Origin: Chloroflexota bacterium
Lineage (GTDB): Bacteria; Chloroflexota; Anaerolineae; B4-G1
DNA length: 24,549 nucleotides
Assembly (NCBI GenBank): GCA_011046405.1
Contig: DSAR01000402.1
Coordinates: 1 to 24,549, forward strand
Direction of reading: 5' to 3'
Position 1 is the first letter of the stretch; each line of letters starts with the position of its first letter. A program made the position numbers and the translations under genes. The notes beneath the pieces are model-generated. The model saw only the letters and a list, made by a program, of their open reading frames with translations, had not been told where the DNA came from and did not search any database. Of the stretch, positions 9,484-14,952 are shown piece after piece.

Positions 9484-10167
9484 TCAAACGATCTCTTCGT
9501 GGACGATCAATCGTTCGTCAGCCAACAAGGACACCAGATCCAAGACCACGACCATGGAGACTTTCTTGGCTCCATTATCGCCGGCGGCCTGGCGGGGAAT
9601 CACCCCTTGCACGTGCTCAGGATGTAAACCGCGCACTGTACCCGTCGCCTCCTGAAGATTTCCCATCGGCAGCGCTTCTATCGCCAAAACTTCGTCGACC
9701 AGCAGAGCAATTTCCATGTCAGGCGTTTCGGCCACGATGATGCGAGGCTTCACCTCTCCGGCATCAAACCCAGCCTGGCCCACGCTCTCTCCCTCGGGCA
9801 GGTCGAAATAACGCCGCAAATCCACCACCGAGAAGATACGCCCACGCAAATTGATGACGCCGGCTACCCATCCAGGCACTCGTGGGACGAAGGTGATCTG
9901 TTCGGCCGCCCTGACACTGAAAACGTGATGGGCTTCGATCCCATAGATCTCGCTACCCAAGCGAACCAAAACCAATCGGATGTGCCCTCGCTCGTCCTCC
10001 TCAACCGGTAGAGCGGCCAGATCTTCCGCCCGCCGCGCCCAAATGTCCTCCACTTCCTCTTGTGAGACTTCGACCGACTCCTCCAGCGCAATGCTGGCCT
10101 CGGTAATTCGCTGGCGCACAGCCGCCCAATCGAAACCACGACCTTCGTTCGGATCATTTCTATCCAT
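9484..10167 (-). CDS. cheW: CheW-like scaffold protein with N-terminal extension
   Basis: CheW adaptor of 227 aa that would link MCPs to CheA in the cytoplasm. Seen: a charged helical extension 1-60 with EEVEDIWARRAEDLA (37-51), then the CheW fold about 62-220 with IRLVLVRLGSEIYGI, VPGWVAGVINLRGRIFSVVDL (about 97-117) and LLVDEV. Typical CheW is about 150-170 aa, so the N-terminal segment is extra. Start choice: ATG at 10167 has GGGAGG with 5-nt spacing and overlaps the rsbX-type stop by 8 nt; the longer frame to 10203 would overlap by 44 nt. The overlap implies translational coupling to the stressosome phosphatase gene upstream. It is the only CheW-only gene in the window. Confidence 0.95.
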   Translation of the reverse strand: MDRNDPNEGRGFDWAAVRQRITEASIALEESVEVSQEEVEDIWARRAEDLAALPVEEDERGHIRLVLVRLGSEIYGIEAHHVFSVRAAEQITFVPRVPGWVAGVINLRGRIFSVVDLRRYFDLPEGESVGQAGFDAGEVKPRIIVAETPDMEIALLVDEVLAIEALPMGNLQEATGTVRGLHPEHVQGVIPRQAAGDNGAKKVSMVVVLDLVSLLADERLIVHEEIV

Positions 10168-10840
10168 CTCGTCCTCCCACTCGCGCTGTCGGTTCTGCCT
10201 CATTGATGCCGACGTAACGGGCTACCAGCACCATGGCATCATCCGTACCCCGACGATACTGGGTCAAGATACGGTCAGCCATCTCCTGGGGCGCATCCCC
10301 ACACGTCAAATCCTCGGCAAAGACGCTCCGCAAGCCATCAGTCGCAAAAATGAGTGTGTCCCCCGGTTCCACCGAAACCACACTCGGCCGTGGCGTAGGC
10401 AGGTTATATCCCACCACACCACCACGCAATACCAGGCGCTCGCGCCCGTGTCTCGGTCCGCCATTCTTCCTCAACAACAATCCCTTGACGTTCCCCACGC
10501 CCAACCACGTCATCGTACCAGAACACCCATCGAACGAGGCCAAACTCATCACGACCCCCCGCGTCCGCCGCACGCCTTCGTGACATCGTCGCAGTAACGA
10601 GGCCACCGGATGGTCGGCATACGCCTTTAGTATAGAAACCGCCGTCTTACCGGCGACAGCAGCCTTGGGCCCATGCCCGAGTCCATCCACCACGACCACC
10701 AACGCGCCATTGGCGAATACCTCGACCAGATACTGATCTCCAGAATCAGCGCCACCGTCGAACGATTGAGCAGCAACACCCCACTCAATAATAGGCGGTT
10801 CGACCGCGGTCTCACTGTTGTTGTCCTTATGCTCCCTCAT
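10160..10840 (-). CDS. RsbX-type PP2C serine phosphatase
   Basis: Single-domain SpoIIE/RsbX-family phosphatase of 226 aa. The family dephosphorylates STAS domains of RsbR/RsbS and resets stressosomes. Metal-ligand motifs are present in order: SGDQYLV (D35), VVDGLGHG (D52), GVGNV (114-118), FATDGL (D168) and TDDAMVLVARY (D200/D201). It has no sensor domain, which favours RsbX over RsbU. The start ATG 10840 overlaps the upstream stop in an ATGA arrangement, with GGAG about 9 nt upstream; a GTG at 10855 is the alternative. The gene also overlaps cheW by 8 nt at its 3' end, so it is sandwiched by translational coupling between an RsbT-type ATPase and a chemotaxis adaptor. The predicted target is the RsbS and RsbR proteins encoded upstream (inference). 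Confidence 0.92.
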   Translation of the reverse strand: MREHKDNNSETAVEPPIIEWGVAAQSFDGGADSGDQYLVEVFANGALVVVVDGLGHGPKAAVAGKTAVSILKAYADHPVASLLRRCHEGVRRTRGVVMSLASFDGCSGTMTWLGVGNVKGLLLRKNGGPRHGRERLVLRGGVVGYNLPTPRPSVVSVEPGDTLIFATDGLRSVFAEDLTCGDAPQEMADRILTQYRRGTDDAMVLVARYVGINEAEPTARVGGRDG

Positions 10841-11259
10841 ACCTGTGATCTCCACTTTGCCATCGTCACGACCGTACCGCGACCTACCTCCGAAATAATA
10901 TCAAATTCATCCATCAGCCGCTTGGCGCCTGAGAGCCCCAAACCCAAGCCGCCCCCCGAGGAATAACCATCCTGTAACGCTTGTGCAATGTCTGGAATTC
11001 CCGGCCCATCATCCCGGGCCACAACCTGGATCCCGCTCTGGCCGTTGCATTGCACAGCGCTCAGTACGATCTCTCCACACTGGGCATATCGAATGATGTT
11101 GTTGGCCACCTCAGAAATAGCAATCACCACGATGACCTGTTCATCATTCAAAAGCCCCTGGCGGGCTGCTAACGCCCGGCCCTTTTGACAAGCGACAAGC
11201 ACGTCCGTATCCTGCCGGACTGGCACGCTTATCCTGTTTCCATCCGTAATAGATCCCAT
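10837..11259 (-). CDS. Second RsbT-like GHKL ATPase/serine kinase
   Basis: GHKL-fold protein of 140 aa in the RsbT/anti-sigma kinase group. Seen: N-box AISEVANNIIRYA (about 47-59), G1 box DDGPGIPD (83-90), glycine-rich G2 GGLGLGLSG (103-111) and LMDEFDIISEVGRGT. In the family such proteins phosphorylate STAS serines or bind a downstream activator. It is similar to, but clearly diverged from, the RsbT at 11402-11815. ATG 11259 is preferred over GTG 11262 because of spacing from AGGTTAGG; that RBS is supplied by the end of repeat element A. Its stop overlaps the next start (ATGA), so it is coupled to the RsbX-type gene. The RsbS-RsbT-ATPase-RsbX order fits partner-switching modules. Whether it still acts on STAS proteins is unknown. 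Confidence 0.88.
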   Translation of the reverse strand: MGSITDGNRISVPVRQDTDVLVACQKGRALAARQGLLNDEQVIVVIAISEVANNIIRYAQCGEIVLSAVQCNGQSGIQVVARDDGPGIPDIAQALQDGYSSGGGLGLGLSGAKRLMDEFDIISEVGRGTVVTMAKWRSQV

Positions 11260-11264
11260 CACAT

Positions 11265-11272
11265 CCTAACCT
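11265..11272 (-). promoter_or_regulatory. RBS of second RsbT-like gene, inside repeat element A
   Basis: On the minus strand AGGTTAGG stands 5 nt before ATG 11259. Its GGTTAGG is also the 3' terminal arm of element A and is complementary to CCTAACC at the other end of the element (+ coordinates 11332-11338). In RNA, pairing of the two ends would occlude this RBS. Confidence 0.5.
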
Positions 11273-11338
11273 GGACGAGCCAGAACCAAAAAGGGACATT
11301 GACGGCAAATGCTTGCTCAACGTACATCATTGGTTAGG
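11265..11338. repeat. Inverted-repeat-bounded element A
   Basis: A 74-nt element bounded by CCTAACC and GGTTAGG. It shares with element B (12517-12597) the terminal arms and internal blocks such as GAGCCAGA, AAGGG and TCAACGTACA, in the same order and orientation. It fills the gap between rsbT and the second RsbT-like gene and provides the latter's RBS. Candidates are a small non-autonomous repeat or a structured RNA leader. Confidence 0.7.
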
Positions 11339-11362
11339 CCCTTTTCCTGCCAATAACCCATC

Positions 11363-11384
11363 CTCTACCTATGCTCTACCTATG
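11363..11384. repeat. 11-bp direct repeat after rsbT
   Basis: CTCTACCTATG occurs twice in perfect tandem, followed by a partial CTCT, 18 nt beyond the rsbT stop codon. It is very short and no function is implied. Confidence 0.6.
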
Positions 11385-11401
11385 CTCTGACCGGGCAGAT
11401 T

Positions 11402-11815
11402 CTAGCGCAGCCGTTTTACCGCTCGAACTCTCGTCCCCTTGCCAACCTGCGATTGGATGTCGAACTCGTCCATCAAACGTCTGGAGCCAGAAATACCCAG
11501 CCCCATGCCTTGAGACGTCGTATAGCCGCCCGCCAACACGCGATCTACGTCAGGAATGCCCGGCCCCTCGTCCTCGGCCACGACTTCGATGTACTTGCCA
11601 CCTCCTGCCGCATAAGTAGTCACGGTGATCAATCCTTCACCGGCATACAACTCGATATTTCGCCCCAATTCAGAAATGACCACGGCGACCTTATTCGCTT
11701 CGGCCTGATGGAACCCCATCTTCAACGCGATGTCGAGCCCGCTGCGTCGCGCCCTCACGACATCGACCACACTGCGGATCGGAAATTGTCTCTGACTTGA
11801 CTGTTGTTCTACCAT
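11402..11815 (-). CDS. rsbT: RsbT switch serine/threonine kinase
   Basis: GHKL kinase of 137 aa. In known stressosomes RsbT phosphorylates RsbS and RsbR STAS domains, then leaves to activate its partner (RsbU in Bacillus). Seen: N-box VVISELGRNIELYAGEG (about 45-61), G1 EDEGPGIPD (81-89), G2 TSQGMGLGISG (100-110) and SRRLMDEFDIQSQVGKGT. The ISEL.RNI.LYAG and GPGIPD/RLMDEF pattern matches RsbT closely, and the length is typical. The start ATG is one base after the rsbS stop, with GAGGT upstream, so the pair is translationally coupled. No RsbU or other recognisable partner is encoded in the window, so the released kinase must act on something encoded elsewhere or on the second ATPase/chemosensory arm (inference). 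Confidence 0.95.
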   Translation of the reverse strand: MVEQQSSQRQFPIRSVVDVVRARRSGLDIALKMGFHQAEANKVAVVISELGRNIELYAGEGLITVTTYAAGGGKYIEVVAEDEGPGIPDVDRVLAGGYTTSQGMGLGISGSRRLMDEFDIQSQVGKGTRVRAVKRLR

Positions 11816-11816
11816 G

Positions 11817-12323
11817 CTACACCTCGGTCAAGTTCGAGAATGGCGATTCTCTAGAACCGGAATCTTCCCACTCTGACTCATCAAACGATCCATCCTCGAG
11901 ACCCAGCGAATCGTTTTGCCACACGTCTCGCTGATCGCTTCGACTCAAAGCCAGCGCGTCGTCCAGGTCCAAAACGGCGTGGATGTTAGGTAACGTCATC
12001 CCCAAATCCACCATCGTCTCGATCACGGCATCCTGGAGACCAGAGATAACGACGTCGGCCCCCATCAAGCTGGCCATCTTGGCCGTGCTTTGGATAAATC
12101 GACCAAAAAAGCTATCGCAGATATCGACGCGAGAGAAGTCGAGCAACACCCAACGAGAACGGTAGCGTCGCACGTCTTGCAACACCTGGCGACGTAAACG
12201 CAACACCTCGCTGTCTGTGAGATCGCGCGGCACCGCTACCAAAAGCAAATTTTCCAGCTTCTGGATCGTCGATGTGCCCATCGATCCCAATTCATTGAAT
12301 GTATCCATCTCAAATTCTTCCAC
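11817..12323 (-). CDS. rsbS: RsbS-like STAS protein with acidic C-terminal tail
   Basis: Single STAS-domain protein of 168 aa, the core stressosome scaffold and RsbT antagonist in known systems. Seen: STAS fold about 20-125 with LLLVAVPRDLTD, WVLLDFSRVDICDSFFGRF (58-76) and GLQDAVIETMVDLGMTL. S71 in DSFFGR aligns with the RsbT-phosphorylated serine of Bacillus RsbS (DSF/DSY context). Residues about 129-168 form an extra Ser/Asp/Glu-rich tail (for example SLGLEDGSFDESEWEDSGSR) beyond the usual length of about 120 aa. The start is GTG 12323 with AGGAGGT 5 nt upstream; ATG 12308 lacks this RBS. It lacks the coiled coil and the STAS sequence shared by the RsbR-like proteins, so it is RsbS, not RsbR. 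It is followed by rsbT after one base. Confidence 0.92.
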   Translation of the reverse strand: MEEFEMDTFNELGSMGTSTIQKLENLLLVAVPRDLTDSEVLRLRRQVLQDVRRYRSRWVLLDFSRVDICDSFFGRFIQSTAKMASLMGADVVISGLQDAVIETMVDLGMTLPNIHAVLDLDDALALSRSDQRDVWQNDSLGLEDGSFDESEWEDSGSRESPFSNLTEV

Positions 12324-12361
12324 AACCTACCTCCTGAATGTGATAAGCGCCCCACACCTTG

Positions 12362-12376
12362 TGTGATGCGCTCACA
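12362..12376. promoter_or_regulatory. Operator-like dyad in rsbS leader
   Basis: TGTGA-N5-TCACA lies 39-53 nt upstream of the rsbS start codon; a nearby half-site-like TGTGATAAGCGC starts at about 12340. The arms resemble CRP/LacI-type operators, but the 5-nt spacer differs from the 6-nt spacer of classical CRP sites. It could be a repressor or activator site or a small RNA hairpin. Confidence 0.3.
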
Positions 12377-12459
12377 TATTCGGTCATGTAACTTAGCATA
12401 CGCAAATCCAAACCATCACGATTCAGGGGACGATAACGTTTCCTCATCAGATTACCCCC

Positions 12460-12465
12460 AGTATA
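12460..12465 (-). promoter_or_regulatory. Possible -10 box for rsbS
   Basis: TATACT on the minus strand, 137 nt upstream of rsbS in the 276-nt gap 12324-12599. No convincing -35 was found. The gap's size, the separate strong RBS and the nearby dyad make an internal promoter plausible. Besides these and element B, nothing else was recognised in the gap. Confidence 0.2.
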
Positions 12466-12516
12466 ATGGCTAAATGATCCGAATACCATTTCACTTGTGT
12501 TACGAGAACATTGCCA

Positions 12517-12597
12517 CCTAACCTAGTAGAGCCAGAGCCAATAAGGGCTACCGATGCCAGGCCCTTTGTTCAACGTACAAGCATTCCATCGGTTAGG
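12517..12597. repeat. Inverted-repeat-bounded element B
   Basis: An 81-nt element bounded by CCTAACC (12517-12523) and GGTTAGG (12591-12597), related to element A at 11265-11338 through shared internal blocks. It begins 2 nt after the stop codon of the upstream STAS gene in the transcription direction, so it forms that gene's immediate 3' flank. Confidence 0.7.
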
Positions 12598-12599
12598 CA

Positions 12600-14936
12600 T
12601 CAACTGACAATCCGCCGTCCCATCCTGTGCAGAGCGACTAATAGACCGGTTTGCAAATCAGGCAACGTCTCAATACTCAACCAATCAATCCCCAGATCGA
12701 CGATGGTCTCGGCGACCGCGCTGGAAATGCCGGTGATGATGGTGCGGGCGCCCTTGAGGCTGGCTGCCTTGATCGTTCGATTCAGATGGCTGGCGACGCC
12801 GCTATCCACGATGGGCACCCCGGTGATGTCTACAATCACCACCTGGGCTTGATGCAATCGAATCCCGGCCAACAGGGCCCGCGTGATGTCCCGCGCCCGC
12901 AGCGTGTCGATACTGCCGATCAGGGGCATGACGATGATGCCCTCCATCACCGGGATGACCGGGGTCGAAAGCTCTTGCAACGCCTGCCGCTGCGCCTCAA
13001 TGATCTCCTGTTGCAGACGCCGGCTCTCGGCCTCTGCCCGCTCCCGTTCGATAATCTCCTGTTCGAGTTCCTCCGTGCGCTCCTCGACTCGTTTCTCCAC
13101 CTCTTTGTACGCCTGCTCCAACGCCTGCTCCGTCCGCTCTCGCTCACGGAGCAACAATGCGCCTTTCAACGCGCTGCTAATCTGCCCGCGCAGCGTTTCG
13201 TAGACCATCTCCAGGCCGGGCGGCATCTCGAGGAGCAAAAACCCCAGCTGTTCGTCGGCAAAATGGAGGGGCAACACCAACAAATGGTACGGCTCTTTCT
13301 GGGATAACATATCATCCAGCAACAGATGACGAGACAGGAAACGTCGCCCATCCGAATCCACAAAACACACTTTGCCCTGCTCATAAGCCACAAGCAAACG
13401 AGCGCGATCGGGCGGCATTCCCTCACCCTCGTACAGCGAGAGATAACAACGCTTGATCGCCAATTGCGAGAGGCCCTCGAGCAGTATTCGGATCAATTCC
13501 TCCACGTCGAACGTGGTGATCATCTGTTGGGTCAACTGGTTGAGGCTGGCAGCCCGACGCGCCGCTTCCAACGCCTGATACGCCTGCGACCTCTCGGCCA
13601 CTCTCCCCACCATAATCCGGGCCTGATGCAACAAATTCTCGGCCCGGGACACCATGACAGGATCGTGCAAGCAAGGAAAGGCGCGACGACGCAACACCGA
13701 AATCGCCTGTTGCCACCCCCCTGCGTCTCCCCCATCCTCTACGACCCGGCGCAAGACCTCTCGCAGCGTCGGCAAGAAAGCCGACGAGAACACGCCATCC
13801 AATTCCAGCGTCAATGCCCGCGTGAGATGTTCCGCCATCGGGCGCACGTCCCCATTGGCGTAAGACTGTACAACAGAGACGATCTCATCAAGTATCTCAT
13901 CCCTCTGGGCGCTGAAAATCTCCCGAAAATCGCTCTCCTCACCCTCTTCCAGGGATTCATCCAAGGTGCAAGGCAACGGGTCGATCGCAGCGGCAGTGAC
14001 GAACGGGTCCGCACAGCCGCACGATTGTCGAACGAGTAGTTTCGTCGGGAGCAAGACCTGATTGGGCACTTCCTCACCCCCCAGCAACGCAAGCAACATA
14101 TCGACCGACTTCTGCCCCATCTCATACACCGGTTGTCGCACCGTCGTCAACGGCGGCGTGACAAACTCGGTTTCACTTATGTCGTCAAATCCAAGCACAG
14201 CGACCTCACCGGGAATCTGGATCCCCCGGGATTGCAACGCTTCCATCACGCCCAAGGCGGTCGAATCATCCACACACACGATGGCCTCGACATCGACGCC
14301 GGGCCGAAACTTCCGCTCGTCCAGCAACAGTTCAACTGCCGCTCGTCCCGAAGAGGCCTCGAAATTCCCGGGGGCGACCAGAGTCGGTTCCAGGGCGATC
14401 CCGTGCTGGGCCAACACATCCACGTAGGCCTGATACCGCTCATCCGCCTCCTGGTGTCCTTTCGGGCCCCGGACAAAAGCGACGTGACCGTAGCCATGCG
14501 CCTTGATCAGGTGATTGACCGCCTCTCGCATCCCCGTCTGGTTATCACACAACAGGCTGGGGACCCCGTCCAATCCCAGGGCTGCGCTCACAATCGGAAG
14601 GGGTCGATACCGTTCGTAAAACTGTTCGATCTCTTCTAGCGAGATAAAATTCCCGATGCTCCCACCCAACATGATCAACCCATCCACGTTATCGGCATTG
14701 GCCAGATGGTAGACGATATTTTTCGGCTCTTGAACCGTATCAGGCGATTTGGACTGCAAGGGCCCGCCGACAAAGCAGAGCAAATTACAATCCCGCTCAC
14801 GAGATGCGTCCAGACACCCCTTCCAGAAGAGACCTTGATAGGTCTCTGATACCCGGCTGATGAACAAAGCAATCGTCAAACGAGAATCTTGATCGATGTC
14901 CTCACGTCCCTGGACATCCTCCATCATATCGTTCAT
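12600..14936 (-). CDS. RsbR-like protein: LacI-type binding domain, GAF-like, STAS
   Basis: Multidomain RsbR paralogue of 778 aa. Seen: LacI/GalR-type periplasmic-binding fold about 18-308 without an HTH (TIALFISRVSETYQG, VAFVRGPKGH, IVCVDDSTALGVMEAL, VAVLGFDD, PPLTTVRQP), ending in RQSCGC (303-308); helical linker about 330-470; GAF-like segment about 470-595 (CYLSLYEGEG); coiled coil about 600-655; STAS about 656-778 with RsbR-equivalent phosphoacceptors T678 (SIDTLRAR) and S712 (IVDSGVA). No signal peptide or TM, so the binding domain would face the cytosol and likely senses a sugar-like or other small ligand (inference). The start is ATG 14936 with GAGGAGG 5 nt upstream; the frame to 15041 would run deep into the upstream gene. 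It lies 16 nt after the upstream paralogue stop. Molecular target: RsbS/RsbT. Confidence 0.92.
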   Translation of the reverse strand: MNDMMEDVQGREDIDQDSRLTIALFISRVSETYQGLFWKGCLDASRERDCNLLCFVGGPLQSKSPDTVQEPKNIVYHLANADNVDGLIMLGGSIGNFISLEEIEQFYERYRPLPIVSAALGLDGVPSLLCDNQTGMREAVNHLIKAHGYGHVAFVRGPKGHQEADERYQAYVDVLAQHGIALEPTLVAPGNFEASSGRAAVELLLDERKFRPGVDVEAIVCVDDSTALGVMEALQSRGIQIPGEVAVLGFDDISETEFVTPPLTTVRQPVYEMGQKSVDMLLALLGGEEVPNQVLLPTKLLVRQSCGCADPFVTAAAIDPLPCTLDESLEEGEESDFREIFSAQRDEILDEIVSVVQSYANGDVRPMAEHLTRALTLELDGVFSSAFLPTLREVLRRVVEDGGDAGGWQQAISVLRRRAFPCLHDPVMVSRAENLLHQARIMVGRVAERSQAYQALEAARRAASLNQLTQQMITTFDVEELIRILLEGLSQLAIKRCYLSLYEGEGMPPDRARLLVAYEQGKVCFVDSDGRRFLSRHLLLDDMLSQKEPYHLLVLPLHFADEQLGFLLLEMPPGLEMVYETLRGQISSALKGALLLRERERTEQALEQAYKEVEKRVEERTEELEQEIIERERAEAESRRLQQEIIEAQRQALQELSTPVIPVMEGIIVMPLIGSIDTLRARDITRALLAGIRLHQAQVVIVDITGVPIVDSGVASHLNRTIKAASLKGARTIITGISSAVAETIVDLGIDWLSIETLPDLQTGLLVALHRMGRRIVS

Positions 14937-14952
14937 CACTTCCTCCTCACCC

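Noticed and set aside
10837..11259. RsbW/SpoIIAB anti-sigma factor
   Set aside because: The box sequences and the LMDEFDI..EVGRGT segment are closer to RsbT, and no sigma factor or RsbV lies nearby; the distinction is not absolute.
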